64,000 bases of DNA from Bimastos eiseni (GCA_959347315.1 OY365818.1:6516695-6580694), one strand, 5' to 3'. Shown: positions 20,266-37,221, counted from the first letter of the stretch. A program made the numbers and translations. Notes: generated by a model from the sequence alone, not told the origin.

Positions 20266-20612
20266 TGATCAATATAGAACAATCGATAGCTGCAGATGGC
20301 GAGACCCCTAGGCCGGAGTGCAACTCAACAGTTACTGGGGAAGAGCGAGACGATGAGTCGAGAGCCATTGGATCTAATGAAGTAACAGGACCAAAGCCGA
20401 AAGGATGTCCTGTGGTGGATCGCATCAGAAGGCAAAGATTTAACCTGAGCTGTAAACAGAGAATGAGGGCAGCCACTTGGAACTTGAGAAGTATGCAGAG
20501 TGGTAAGATGAATTTCATACAGGAAGAAATGAAGCGACTAGACATAGCAATAATAGGATTATGTGAGACAAGATGGAAAAGTCAAGTTCAGCATCGTATA
20601 ACATGTATATAG
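20265..20612 (+). pseudogene. ORF2 5' fragment: AP-endonuclease start of an RTE-like LINE
   Basis: Frame from ATG 20265. After about 65 polar residues it reads RAATWNLRSMQSGKMNFIQE, then IAIIGLCETRWK. These are the first two motifs (TWN, ETRW with catalytic Glu) of the apurinic-type endonuclease of RTE-like non-LTR elements. It then runs into a (TATA)(TACA) microsatellite near 20603 and ends; no later endonuclease, reverse transcriptase or 3' end follows. A 3'-truncated copy, not functional. Confidence 0.8.
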
Positions 20613-20745
20613 TATATATATATACATACATTTATGTATATATATATATAGTATATATATAGTATATATATATACATACATTTATGTATATATGTGTGTA
20701 CGTATGAGTATGTATATGTGTGCGTGTGTGTGTGTTTGAGTGTAT
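20600..20745. repeat. (TA)n/(TATG)n/(GT)n microsatellite
   Basis: Two copies of a block TATATATACATACATTTATG plus GTGTGTG, immediately where the LINE fragment is cut. Confidence 0.85.
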
Positions 20746-22440
20746 TATCTGGTTGGTATTTCAGGAACGTTAAACCGTGACTGCTTCTCACATGTTGCGG
20801 TTTAGAGACATATAATATTTGCACATAATTATGCATATATTGTTATGTATGAATACTATGTATATATTTCTATATATTTGGGTATACATGCAAATATATG
20901 TTAAATATGTTTGTCATTAATATGGAAATAATATGACCGTACTACTACGACGATATTTGTATTTATTCATCCATTTATTCAAAACAGAGATGCATCAACG
21001 CTCGTGAATAAGCTGGTGCCCTGCGCTTAACTTTCAAGTGGCGCTTTAGAAATTTGGAGATTACGATTACGCTATATTTATAGATATGTATATATTATAT
21101 ATATACATGCAGACGTACATAAACAGACCTACATACCTACATACTCTTGCATATACCTACACGTGTGGCATGGTGGCCAATTGGTTAGAACGGAGAGTGC
21201 GGGTTTGACCCTCGTCCGATTAGTCATTGTGTTGGGACCTTGAGCAAGCTCTGCATTTATAAATGATAAACTGCAGTTGCGTCGTCGAGGCGTGTGTATG
21301 CACTTCTGAGTAAAACATTTAGGAAGAAGGGCGCTATCAAATTACAGTTGTATTGTATTGTGCATAAATAGGTTTGTATGCCTAGGCCTACATACGTATA
21401 CGCATCTGTGTCGTTAGTTATAATGACCAGTTAAGCAGCATCATTCTCTTTAGTGTACCATCCACTCGCATGTTGATTCCGTTGCTTATTAACATACGCA
21501 TACATTAATACGTTTCTGCATATTCAATTATACAGGTATTTACATATAATTATTAACGTTCATGAATTATTCATCGATGTTGTTAAGATAGGATAGCTGC
21601 ACGCAGCAGTTCCTCAGAAATGTCCGTTGACAATTATTATTGCAGGTCTCTGCGTCATTTTCGTATTTTATGGATGAGCCACGTTGAGGTGGGGCATCAG
21701 TATTGGGTGGGTCGTCACCACGGTGTGGGGTGTCACTATGGGGTAGGGTGTCACTATGGCCGTTGGCTATTTCCGGCGAATTACGCATCCTTCTGTAAAG
21801 CGCCCAAGTTTGAATGTGCGTCTTTTTCTGAACCCTTTTGTGCCTGAGCATTGAAGCTTATCGTCTGAAATCACATTGGTGTAATTCACGCATCAGAGAC
21901 CTTTAGTTGAGCTTATTCCTGGTGATCTATCTTCGAACAGACGTCTTGTGGAATGGTGTGAAACTGTCCTGATCATATTTAATCCAAATCTAATCCGTAA
22001 TGATCCAATGATTAAATTCCAATCCTCTATTATACCCATATCAGTTACTCTTTTAGGCAAACTTTTGTAGCGCCTTTTGCTTTGTTTTGCCCAAATCGTC
22101 ACTCGGTGGTCGCTCATAGGTGTCATCATTGTAATGTAGTTGTAATAACAAGTGATTTTGTTTATTAACTGACAACTTCTGTAGTGCCGGGATTTGACAG
22201 GCGACGTATCAAAAGATACCCAGAAGGTTTGGAGTGGTGGTGTACGAGGCTTTGCGCATTTCAATATAGTTGGACATGTGTGAGGAAATGTAATTTGTCC
22301 AGTCTCTATAAATCTAATGAAGTTGAAAGGTAAAGTCTAAAAGATTAACGAAACGATATCTGTTTTAAACGTGTTCTCTCTTTTTAGGTTGCGCTGTCGC
22401 TGTTGATAGTTTGACTTAACAACACAGTCATTACGAAGAT
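20745..22440. other. Intergenic; one SINE, no gene seen
   Basis: AT-rich non-coding with the SINE at 21160-21358. A short direct repeat of GGTGTCACTATGG-like words occurs near 21715-21765. No coding exon recognised. Confidence 0.6.
21160..21358 (+). mobile_element. tRNA-derived SINE, copy 2
   Basis: A-box-like TGGCCAATTGGTTAGAACGG, B-box-like GGTTTGACCC, then GGACCTTGAGCAAGC, CTGCAGTTGCGTCGTCGAGG and a tail GGGCGCTATCAAATTACAGT plus TGTATTGTATTG. Same order as copy 1 at 12855-13045 on the other strand. Confidence 0.8.
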
Positions 22441-22545
22441 GATTAGGGTTAAAGTTTGGGTAAGGGCTAGGGTTAAGCTCTATGAAATTAGGGCTAGGGC
22501 CAAGGCTCGAGTTCGGTCTATAGGGTCAGGATTAGGATAAGGATC
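22440..22545 (+). repeat. Degenerate GGGTTAGGGCTAGGG tract
   Basis: Words such as ATTAGGGTTAAAG, AAGGGCTAGGGTTA and AGGATTAGGATAAGG; telomere-like but irregular. Confidence 0.6.
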
Positions 22546-22840
22546 AGCAGTGATTGAATTGTCGGGAGGTTGGGAGGTTCACCTCCCAGTTGTTCGTTTT
22601 CAGCCCTGTTAGTTAATTCTGAAAAATTGCCTTATGGTCAAGCAAACCCCTTAGATCAGCTTTCAGTGGCTTAATGTGTCACAACACAGCTAAGAATCAA
22701 GTTTGTGCTCCGAAAACCCACAGTGACAGTCACTCTGTACAGCTTGGCCCGTACACCCGTTTCAGGCTAAAAAATGCTAGACCGGACAAGGGAACATTTT
22801 TCAACCCCCAGTTCAGATTTCACAATTCTAACCTGAGGAT
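22545..22840 (+). repeat. Dispersed repeat R1, copy 2
   Basis: GTGATTGAATTGTCGGGAGG, the hairpin TGGGAGGT-TC-ACCTCCCA, AGCTTTCAGTGGCTTAATGT, CACAGCTAAGAATCAAGTTT, CGTTTCAGG, AACATTTTTCAACCCCCAGT. Co-linear with copies at 14028 and 47800. Confidence 0.82.
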
Positions 22841-23164
22841 CAGTGTTGGGATTAGAGTTATGGCAAGGGTTAGCCCAGTTTGGTCGTTACGTCGTTAAGG
22901 AGAGAAACTATTGCCACCGAGACGTGGAGCCAATTCAAACTGAGACGATGGTGAAAAATCTCCACTTTCCCTCCATAGATTCATTAAAAATGAGCTGCAT
23001 GGTTCGTGGCCACACAGTCGGTATAGGCCTATAGTAAGGCGTAGGCCTACATTACATTACATAACAGTAAATGTAATGTACACGTGTGTGTAATGAACCA
23101 TTATGTAATGAGTGCGTTGACCATCGCCAGAAAGAGGGCAATCGGTAGCGCCTTTGTTAAAGAC

Positions 23165-23315
23165 AGGGGCGTCCAGACAGAGGGATCCGGAGGCCAACGC
23201 CAAAATTTCACGTAGGGTGGGATAATTTTTTTGTCTTAGGTGAGTATTTTGCCTTCAATACCCATGGGACCGGGGGTTTGCCTCCAGAGGGGGATTGACG
23301 CATCTGATTCTACAT
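23165..23315 (+). repeat. Dispersed repeat R6, copy A
   Basis: GATCCGGAGGCCAACGCC, ATAATTTTTTTGTCTTAGGT, GAGTATTTTGCCTTCAA, GGTTTGCCTCCAGAGGGGGA and TTGACGCATCTGA match 44140-44290 in inverted orientation. Confidence 0.65.
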
Positions 23316-23944
23316 CTGAACTCTTGTTGGTACTTGTCTGTTAATTCACCCCCAAAATGAAACTTTATGATTTTCCAAAAAATCTGCTCTAGTTTATGTT
23401 TAGTTTGTTATTCAAATATTTTAATAAGTCTGCTTTCCGGTTTAGAACATTGTGTTTAATTTTGATAGGCATACTTATGTAGTATATTTTATTGAAATAA
23501 ATCGCTATCGGTTTTATGACATAGGAATATCTATATAAACTACAAGCTATCTATAAACGCTAACACACAGTGCCTACCCTGACACTAACCGACCCTCACG
23601 ATGCCTACTCTGACCCTAACCGACCCTCAGAATGCTCTATGTGGCAGGGAGAAGTAGAGTGAATATTTGTTCGTATGATGCTTTTTGGAAGTGACAAGTA
23701 CCATCTTGTTAGATATGTGGATAGAGATTGGACTACATTTCCTCATAAAAATTCCATCTACCAATGCGTTCTCTTCAACTACACTCGATTCGGCTATTTT
23801 CACCTGCTGTCCATCTTAGGTCATCTCCCGCCATTTCTACCCCATCTGCTTATCGTTTTGTTTTATCGGAACGCCCGTGAATAAACTGGTTCCCGCGACT
23901 TGGTTGTTCTGCACTGTATGCTTCAGATCTCTTATACCTATGTC

Positions 23945-24060
23945 GGTAGCGTCGCGGTTGCAGTTTGACGACACTGTATAATAACAGATATCACAAGCGT
24001 CGCTCTCCTCCTTCATCCAGGCTAGGGACTGGCGCTGAGTGCGAACTTGCGGTGACCCGC
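23945..24060 (-). repeat. Dispersed repeat R4 copy upstream of calponin promoter
   Basis: GTTGCAGTTTGACGACACTG, AGCGTCGCTCTCCTCCTTCA and TCCAGGCTAGGGACTGGCGC are the reverse complement of the R4 copy at 56900-57003. It ends about 290 bp upstream of the TATA box. Confidence 0.8.
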
Positions 24061-24345
24061 TGACCAGATTAGACTGGCGAGGAGGGGGATAAACCACATT
24101 CCTCACAATCCTCTGCCACATCAACAACAACCCCACTCCCCACTCAGCTCAATCAAAATCGCTGTCCCCGATTTCCAAGAGACAGTACCCGATGACGCAG
24201 CAAACGACGGTTGGCGAAGTATCGGCCTTGCTAGCCCCGCCAACTCACGCAGGTGCGTACGTCGACCACAGCCCCGGCGGGCAGGCAGGCAGGCAGGCAG
24301 CGAAGCGTTTGCGAACGTAGGAGTTGGGTGGGTGTCTGTCGTGGC

Positions 24346-24380
24346 TATTTAAGCAGGAGCGGCGGATATTTGATCAGTGT
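24346..24380 (+). promoter_or_regulatory. TATA box and initiator of calponin-family gene
   Basis: TATTTAA at 24346-24352 and an initiator-like TCAGTG whose A is 24376, 30 bp downstream: the usual TATA-to-start distance. The exon that follows has no ATG and ends in a good donor, as expected of a 5' non-coding exon. Start site is inferred. Confidence 0.6.
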
Positions 24381-24509
24381 GAGCTACTGAAAGAGTGACG
24401 TGTTCCGTTGACATCCTTTTGAATACTCAACCCTACCTACAACGTCTCGTCTCGTTCTCAATACGCAGACAGAGTAACTGGAACTTAGTCCTTTATACAA
24501 CTGATACAG
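24376..24509 (+). other. 5' non-coding exon of calponin-family gene
   Basis: About 134 nt without any ATG, ending ACTGATACAG|GTGCGT. Linked to the coding exons by position and the typical calponin-family layout; not proven by sequence alone. Confidence 0.5.
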
Positions 24510-24754
24510 GTGCGTTTTACTATCCGTATATGACCGAGTTTTCTCTGTAGATCTCATTTATTTATTTACTTGTCTTAGGACAGATAACGTTATCGTTGTA
24601 GAGATCCCACACAGCTTGCTCTGTGGGAGTGCCAGTCTCAGGCTATGATATGAGAGGAGGGAGACGCCAATGATATTTGATATCGCATGGTGTCATTGAA
24701 TTTATTTACTTTTCTTTTTCCTTTTTCGTATAATAGAATAGAAGATGGTAGTGG

Positions 24755-24840
24755 CTAGTGGAATAGATAGCGTGCTAGACTGCTAGCCTAAGGGACGAGG
24801 ACTGAAACCATCACCAGGTCAAAAGAATTGTGAAGTTGTC
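24755..24840 (+). mobile_element. Degenerate tRNA-like SINE head, second type
   Basis: TGGCTAGTGGAATAGATAGC, GTGCTAGACTGCTAGCCTAA, GGGACGAGGACTGAAACC: an A-box region, an anticodon-arm-like segment and a weak B box. It resembles the segment at 54450-54515 in layout. Confidence 0.4.
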
Positions 24841-24977
24841 TTTTCACCTGTGTCTGTTGCTAGCTCGTATGTATAAAAGGAGTAAGCTGCCCATACTGTG
24901 ATGATACGAACGCTACAGACGGAGAGGACAGTGAGTGTGCTCCTGCCCATATTCATTCATTAGTCCATTGAGAGGAT

Positions 24978-25205
24978 TTATTTAGCGCCCTTTAGAGGTA
25001 GCTACTCGGGGACGCTCACAACCCAAAATAGGAAAGTTTTACATTTTGCGATTGAACGTGTCTGAGTGAACTCTGGACAGATGTCACACGGTATGGAGGG
25101 AGTGCAGGGCCAACAACTTATATGCCGAGAACAAGAAAAAGGAAGCCGTTTATACTGTTTGCTAGTGTCTGTCATTTGGAGGAGCCTTTCTAAAGTCTCT
25201 AGCAC
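24978..25205 (+). repeat. Dispersed repeat R5 copy
   Basis: TTTAGCGCCCTTTAGAGGTA, GCTACTCGGGGACGCTCAC: the same stem pattern as 16093-16125 with substitutions. Confidence 0.5.
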
Positions 25206-25354
25206 TTAGTGAATATATATAGTCAACGTTTGACCCATGCATATGCCTGTGTTGATTTTGAATGCTATGTTATAAATCATTGGAATATCTTATCAACTCT
25301 AAAAGCATACAGCAGCTAAGCATGCTAAGGCTATATATAAAAATAAATATAATG

Positions 25355-25405
25355 TACATATATATATATATATGCAGTTTAGATACGTAAATATGTTTAT
25401 AAATG

Positions 25406-25446
<41 letters not shown>
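25355..25446. repeat. (TA)n and (GT)n tracts
   Basis: Two TATATATATA runs followed by GTGTGTGTGT. Confidence 0.9.
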
Positions 25447-26404
25447 TTGAATGTATCTTATAATCTAGAGAGATAAATTGCTTATAAGGTTGTAACGGCC
25501 CTCATCTATATGCCCTCGATATTAACACAGACGCCAAGCGACAGTGAACACCCTTCCCAATCCGAAGCAGCAGGGGTAGCTCACTTTTCGTAATAGCTAG
25601 TATCCCGTTAGTGCCGTTACCCTCCAGATCAACTTTGTCCCTGACTTGAGACCTTAATCCCCCCCCCTATATTTCTCTTTACCCGAACCCGCCTCGGTTA
25701 GTCATGCAGAGTGGTAAAAAAATGCCAGACGTCACCGATTCTGGTTTTAATTGAGGAGCGCCTACACATCTGGTTGTTCACACGACTTGATTTTTTTGGC
25801 GCTCGAGGCTTGTATACTCTGTCATTGTATACCAATGATGGGAAGAAACCCGAATCCCACGGAGAAAATTAGGAGAATTAGTCTTCCAATCATTGTCCTA
25901 TTTGGCGAATCAAAGCTTAAGATCGAGACGCTGCATCAACTCTGACAGTAGACCACAAAGAAAGACGCTATATCATTTTGCTGATACATGGTTTCGAGCC
26001 TTTTTTACTGTAGTTATATTCAACGAAACTCCGTTGGTGGCTCGATGCATTTTTACACACGGCGCATTAGAAGTCATAGATTTAGATTCAATCATCTCTC
26101 CAAGGGTGAGGTTGGCAAAAAGTTGAGAAGGCCGCAGATTCGATACCTGCTTGCCACATAGGGTTAACTCGCCCTACCATACCCTGGGATGACTCTGAAC
26201 TGAATAGCAAGACAGATGGCTGCCATAAAATTTTAGCTTGTAACTGCTACATCATGTAATCTTACTGCGCACCCGTCAGTTAGAATTAATAATGGAGTAT
26301 TATTCATGAAATTGAAGTTTATATAATTTAGAGAAAGCAAGGTCGTAGCTCCTATGAGCCAACATTCGCATTGGACAGCGTAGGCTGTACCAGCATGACC
26401 CTCC

Positions 26405-26528
26405 GAGACAGACAGACAGACAGACAGACGGACGGACGGACGGACGGACGGACGGACGGACGGACGGACGGACGGACGGACGGACGGACGGACGGACGGA
26501 CGGACGGACGGACGGACGGACGGACGGA
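26405..26528. repeat. (GACA)5(GACG)about 25 array
   Basis: Five GACA units, then a nearly perfect GACG array of about 100 bp; both-strand open frames (TDGR / SVRP) are artefacts. Confidence 0.96.
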
Positions 26529-26699
26529 GTCATTGGGTGCATGTGGGACCCGTGTGGCGCAGCTGTTGTGATATAGTGGCCCCTATGAAGATCACAACGA
26601 ACGGAGCAGAGTTAATACAAAGGCTGCCCACATCCTGTTTTGCCACTTTGCATTTCTATTTTTCTATATAGGCCTATACTTTGCATTTAACTATGTCTT

Positions 26700-26712
26700 T
26701 AACTATGTACAC

Positions 26713-26743
<31 letters not shown>

Positions 26744-26800
26744 GTATGTACACTATATATTTATAATATACATATATATAATATATATATCTATATGTAC
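26700..26800. repeat. (TA)n tracts
   Basis: TATATATATATA runs in calponin intron 1, with a block TATGTACACTATATATTTAT repeated loosely to 27000. Confidence 0.85.
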
Positions 26801-28261
26801 GTATTTACACTGGCTATACATTTTTAGCTGCAATGTAATTATTTACCCCATACACTACATCAATTTATCTATGCAAACTATATATATTTTATCTATTTGC
26901 ACATTATATATTTATTCATATAAACTCCACATGTATCCATGTATTTACACTATATTATATATTTATATGTATATATTTATAGTACTCGCTATTATATATT
27001 TTGTCTATATTTAAATGCACATAATTATGTTGCCCGAGTCGGTACCGGTTAACTAAACGATTGCAGGGCTGATAAATAAATGATAAACCGAATAAAGTGT
27101 GTGCTGGCGTACATATGCCTACCGTTAATTGGGTGTAGGCTTTAAAGGTCTTAATAAGCAGAGGCTCTGCCAACAGAGTGGCCTATGGCGTGTAAACCTA
27201 TATGCGTGTAATTGGCCCCAATTACGTATGCGCATTCTCTTTAATGGAGACATTGTGCGTAGGCAAGCGTATGCGATTGTGCACACGACCTAATTGGAAA
27301 GCAGCTGTGAGCGTACAGTTTACTTGCCCACGGCGTAGGTGTGAGTGTACGCGAAAGTCTGAACATTATATTGTATAATACTTACCATTCGAGCTTATTA
27401 GCTCTGCCAAATACCGGTTGAAGCCTTCATTAGAAGTTTGTAGATTTCGTCGGTGGTTTTAAGGACTCGTAAAGCACTACACAGTAATAGGATTTTGGCT
27501 GCAGAAATACTTAAGTAGACCTGAGGGCAACTTCTGACCAGAGGAAGGCGGACGAGACACAGACACATAAAGAAAGAGACAGACTGACTCGGGCAGACAT
27601 ATATTGCAGGCCTTAGAGCAAAAGAGTAACTTGAATATGTTTGAAATATACTATCATGACGTTTAGCCAAACATAGACCTACTTAAAATAAGTATAGAAC
27701 TGTGCTGATAGTTGATTATAAAAAATAGTCAAATTTCTGTTTCATTTTGAAGCGGATATTGTCATTATGTCTGGTGTCAAAATATCAGTGAATTCGTGCT
27801 ATTTTCAATTGCGAACTAGCTGCCAGTTACTTTGTTGTGTTATGCTGAAAATCACCGCAGACCCATATTAGTAACTAATGACTCTTTATTTGTCATTTCG
27901 CTTCCTCTTTTCGTCTCAAAATGCCCTGATTCCATCAGAATGCGACGGATACTCGGATGATGCTCTGAACAAAATTTCGTAGGCGACATGGTGGTATCTT
28001 GCCGAATATGCCAACGCATCCAGGTCACTGCATTCCGCAGTAACTAATCGTTCAAAGTCCAGGGCACTCTGGGATAGGGTTACAACCCAACTCTGCCCTG
28101 GATTTCGTCATTCCTTCGAGCACCTCCTAAGACTTAATGAGGCTAGTAAGAAAGGGATCAATAACAGAGGGAATAGGAGGAAGAAATAGGAGGAGGAGAC
28201 ATAGGAGGAGGAAAAATACGATTGATTGGTTAGTGACCTAAGGAAGCTGTGTCGAAGCAAT

Positions 28262-28330
28262 TATTCTTAGCGTCGCCCTGCACTTTTATCCAGACTTGAG
28301 ACTGGCACCACCCTCAAACGGCAGTGAAGG
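28262..28330 (-). repeat. Dispersed repeat R4, partial copy
   Basis: TTAGCGTCGCCCTGCACTTT, TATCCAGACTTGAGACTGGC: reverse orientation relative to 56900-57003. Confidence 0.65.
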
Positions 28331-28719
28331 AGTTCATGAGCAGTATGAACAGGAGAGGAGGAAATGGAGAAGAAAGAGGAAAGGGAGAGAAAAAAGGATG
28401 ACTATTCTGAGGGGAGTTAATAGAATTAATAGAACAATAGAGTTAGTAGAAAAGCGTGAATAGCGCTGCCAGACATTGCAGGAACTCTTAGCCAGACTGG
28501 ATCGTGTGTGAAATATCCACTCCCTTCACATCTTGAGCGGATCTGGATTTCTCCGAAATTTAGTCAACGACAAGCATCAGCATCGTCTGTTCCTGACGCA
28601 GCCATTTGGGGGTGATGGGTACGAATAAACGTATAGTGCCGGTATGGAGGAAGACATGTATCTGATTATATATCTCCTGACTGTGTCAGTCCCAGATCCG
28701 GAGAAAATAGAACGGCAAC

Positions 28720-28785
28720 GCTAATCGTCTTTTGTTATGGCACAGTATCGTTAGACACTGCAATAGACAGCAACTAACGATCCCC
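28720..28785 (+). repeat. Dispersed repeat R4, partial copy
   Basis: CTAATCGTCTTTTGTTATGG then CACAGTATCGTTAGACACTG match the 3' part of R4. Confidence 0.55.
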
Positions 28786-29690
28786 CCTTTGATGGTGCTA
28801 TATAAATTTTCGGTTACCATTTACCACTGCCTACTCGTTGCTCGCCCGACACAGAAAAATGCGCTATATAAATCTGTAAATACAATGCAAAAGCCCCGTT
28901 TTGACGATGCTGGATATGTTAAAGTGTCTGGCTTGAGTTTGTGGCTGCATTCCTTATCTTGAAATGCAAGACGACAGATGACTAATAACACTCACGCTTG
29001 AACAATGTTAAGACGGCTTCAAGTCATAAACCATGCATGCCCAGACCAAAGGTCAATCTATATTAGGCCTCGCAGGACAGCGAAGGGACTTAATTGAGAT
29101 CCTGACTGCCAATCTGCGTGGACTCTTACTTGAGTGGCCTTCATAATGTTATGACGGTGAGATGACGAACAATGCGCAACTGTTTAGGATGTTTTAGACC
29201 TCACTCATTACACGGTGACTTAAGTTTAGTCCGTTTATTTAGCCTGCCGAACAATAGGCCATTGTTTTAGGCCTAGTTTGATGGACAACGCTGGGTGTTA
29301 CGTGTTACGGTGTCGTCCGCTAATTACCAGCAAGATAATTAAATCTCTTGTTTTGACGATGCAAATTAACGTGTGACTTAGCGTGAGCTACTGGCGAATG
29401 CCTAACTGCGCCTATAAGAACCTAAAAGGACCTAAAATGGTCCCATTTAAAAGCTGCATAAACCGCCCAAAAGTTGTACAGAGATATGAGAGAACACACA
29501 AACAGGCCAAAATAGCTGAACACTCCTATGAAATTGGGTACAATTATAGCCTATCCTAGTTCGGCTTGCATATCAGGAATAGCACTATGTGCCTATTATG
29601 CCTAAATATATACAGATTTCATGTTATATTAATGCATTGAATGGCTCGCAAACGCTCTATATTAATGATTGTATTTCGTGTTGTTTGCAG

Positions 29691-34397
<4,707 letters not shown>

Positions 34398-36850
34398 TCG
34401 ACTGCGAGACAAACCCTGATTATGACGTTCACTGAAGAGACAGATTAAGGCACGATGACACACCCTCTGGACAAAATACTTTCACCAAAAAGCATTAACT
34501 GGAGGAAATGATAAAAATTATGTAGTAAAATGGCCACATACTATTTGAATGAATTAAACTTTATCCAAATGGAATATCGCAGAGCACTTTTAAACAAAAT
34601 AATCGTAGCCATATTAAATTAAACAGACCTTTACTGGAGAAAGTCACATTAAAATAACCAAGCACCTTTTCAATGACCTTTCCCCAGATAAAGATCCACT
34701 AAGCAGCATAAGCAGATAAATTCACCATCAGTTAAGCACATGCCTTGTTGAAGACTTTTCCAATAGTTCTAATGTTTTCTCACAATTGTTAGGAACAATG
34801 GCTAGAAATTCGGATCTTTCAAAATTGTTGTGGTTAGCCATCATCATTTTAAATATTGTTGCCATTGAAAGGCTACAGATAGTCTGATGCTGCTCATATA
34901 CAAAACCGTCCTAAAAATTGCAGTATGCTATTTTTAAGCAAACCAAGGTCCATCAAGTAGTATTTCTTTAACTTGTCATAAGCGACACCTAGGCGTCTCA
35001 ATAACCTTTGTTAATTAAGTATTTTCATCTTTTTGTTTCGTATTTAGCCCAAGTAGATTTTGGTTGCGAATTAGGGATGCCATTCATGCAAATATTGAAC
35101 GCCAGTTTGTTGAAATCCGTGTACACGTGAGTAAGACGTTCGGGGTTTTGGTATTGGATTATTTTTATAAATTAGGGCATAATAGCGCTATACATCGTCA
35201 TTCTGGAAAGTTTCGTTTAACGTCGCATGCGTGACTGCAGTTGTGTTCACATTTATGTGTTAATAATTTATTTTGTGTCAAGACACCGAACATTATTTCT
35301 TCAATCATTTGCCAGATTTAGTGGAGGTGGGTGTGTGGGTGTGTGTGACGGGAAGTAAGCCGAGGCGAAGGCGGTAGATTTCAACTTCAATCTTCTTGCA
35401 ATTGTGTTATCTAAAGCTTGATTTATACAGTATTAAACTTCAAACCAAAACTGTTCTTCGTTTACATTATTTGCAGCGTCGCGTTTAAGTTAAGTTGACT
35501 GGTGTTTAATTACAGCTAAATAGATGCTTTCCGTCCTGAAACCGTTTGAAAACGATATGGAAAGGTATTTTATAGCATAAAAATAGAACGTCACGTACTG
35601 TGCTCTCTTCTGCTCACTACTAATTTTGTATCTCTGTATTGCCAGACTCAGGCGCCCTCTCGCGGTGTCTGATGCTCGCCCGGCGCGTTACTTTACCTTT
35701 ACATGTTCGTTAAGCTTAGGCTTATTTACATTACACCCAAGCCCACCTGATGCCATTTCTGGTCTTTTACTCTACTAAGAACGTATGGCCGAGTTTAACC
35801 TTATTCGTTTTGTGTTCTTGCCACAATATACCGTCTATTTAGACTCAAGTCTACATAAGTAATTAATACGTACTTCGGCGACGAATATAGTTTAGTTAGG
35901 CCTAACAGTTAATCTTCCCAGCTTAGCTGAGCTTACAGTCGCTGAAGCTCATAGTCTGCAGGTATCTGTTCATCCATTCTTTCATTCATTCGTTCATTCA
36001 TTCATTCGTTCATTCATTTATATAACGCCTGCCATGAATGACTACGCAGAGGCCCTCCGATGCATGCAGGCACCGGCGAAGCATGCAGAACTGAGTCACA
36101 ATAACTGCTTCTTGTACGGTATGGTTAAATGTCTGCAATGCGGTAATGTGAAAATCGTGGGCAAGTATATATGCGCCATGAATCTGCATATGTATCTAAT
36201 GTGAACCACAGAGACTCGGATTTGTGTGGGCGGGTCTTCTCGTAGATGAAGTTGAGCGTGGGAAAGTCCCCATTGATGGCGTGGGAAATGTCCGAAAAAA
36301 TGTCTGTGCACAGTGCTGACGGAATTGGCGTCTGCATGTTGGGGCGCCTCGATTATTTGATTGCGTCCGTCGAGGATTGGCAATGTGATTGATTGAATTG
36401 CGCATGCCGTAGGCTATGTATTTGCCCAATCATTTATCCCGACACCATTTGCTAAGCAGGTCGATCTAAATGCATGAACCGATTTTATAGGGCCGGAAAT
36501 TATAGGCCTTAGTCTAAGTAATAATTATTTCTATTGATGAAACAATGGCGTAAATAGCTTCAATAGAATTTGGTTAAGGTTTCGTTATTGTGCAATGAAA
36601 CCTGTCATTTTCTTCTAGTTCTAGTTGCGTCATTAAAGAGTTCGATAGACATTGGAATTTTTGTTCCACCGTGTATGAGGTGAACGGATCTCTTGCATAT
36701 TCATGTACATTGACTGTTATTCAGCATCTGTAATTTAGATTTGGTTCATCGATTTGGAATAGCATAGCCTTAGTGTTTGGAGCTTCCTAAAATTGATAGA
36801 GGAAGACACTGGTGACAGAATCAAGTGGAGAACAAGGAAAACTGGGAAAG
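34398..36850. other. 3' flank of calponin-family gene; no further gene seen
   Basis: AT-rich. I find no perfect AATAAA in the first 400 bp after the stop, so the transcript end is undetermined. (ATTC)n lies at 35978-36015, next to an R5-like segment at 36018-36100. Open frames at 36096-36430 show no family features. Confidence 0.5.
36018..36100 (+). repeat. Dispersed repeat R5, weak copy
   Basis: TATATAACGCCTGCCATGAA, TGACTACGCAGAGGCCCTC resembles the R5 core but lacks perfect stem arms. Confidence 0.35.
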
Positions 36851-36857
36851 TAAAACC

Positions 36858-37214
36858 GTGTGGTTTTGGAACCCTCTTTTATTGACTTTCGGGGATATGG
36901 TAGATGACGCAATCGATCCATTTCCTTAAGAGATCATTTATGGTGTAAACTTGGCGGAGTGGAGCTCGTCAAGGAAGACTCGTTCGAGTGGGTAAACGAT
37001 ATTTAATTTTGCACATTAAAAAATTTCTCAATTTTTGAGTTATGTCCGTAAACATTTCACACATTGCATTGTCATGCAAGCGTAACATGCGCGGAAATGC
37101 AAGCTCTGTAGGTCGACCGGAACATGCCTAAAAAGAGTTGAAAGAACTCTGACGAACCGACGATCCGACGTTCATTACAAACTTTACGTAAGCAAGTTAA
37201 AGAAAAGGGTAAAA
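36858..37214 (-). repeat. Dispersed repeat R2, copy B (inverted)
   Basis: Reverse complement of 3607-3973 over about 350 bp at roughly three quarters identity by eye. Shared blocks include CAATCGATCCATTTCCTTAA, TTTCTCAATTTTTGAGTTAT and GCTCTGTAGGTCGAC. Confidence 0.8.
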
Positions 37215-37221
37215 AGGATCC

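Larger units (their letters stand above)
22840..24340. other. Upstream flank of the calponin-family gene
   Basis: Non-coding; holds an R6 copy (23165-23315) and an R4 copy (23945-24060). From about 24150 the sequence is more GC-rich, with a (CAGG)n stretch at 24280-24300 and an E-box-like CAGGTG near 24251, consistent with a promoter-proximal region. Confidence 0.6.
24510..29690 (+). other. First intron of calponin-family gene (5.2 kb)
   Basis: Holds a degenerate tRNA-like SINE (24755-24840), an R5-like copy (24978-25205), (TA)n(GT)n at 25360-25446, (GACA)n(GACG)n at 26405-26528, (TA)n near 26715-26800 and two partial R4 copies (28262-28330, 28720-28785). No exon recognised in it. Confidence 0.6.

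Noticed and set aside
22440..22545. Interstitial telomere
   Set aside because: TTAGGG-like words are irregular and mixed with GGGCTAGGG; no clean array.
26100..26170. tRNA gene
   Set aside because: A B-box-like GCAGATTCGATACCTGC is present, but no acceptor stem or cloverleaf can be formed by eye.
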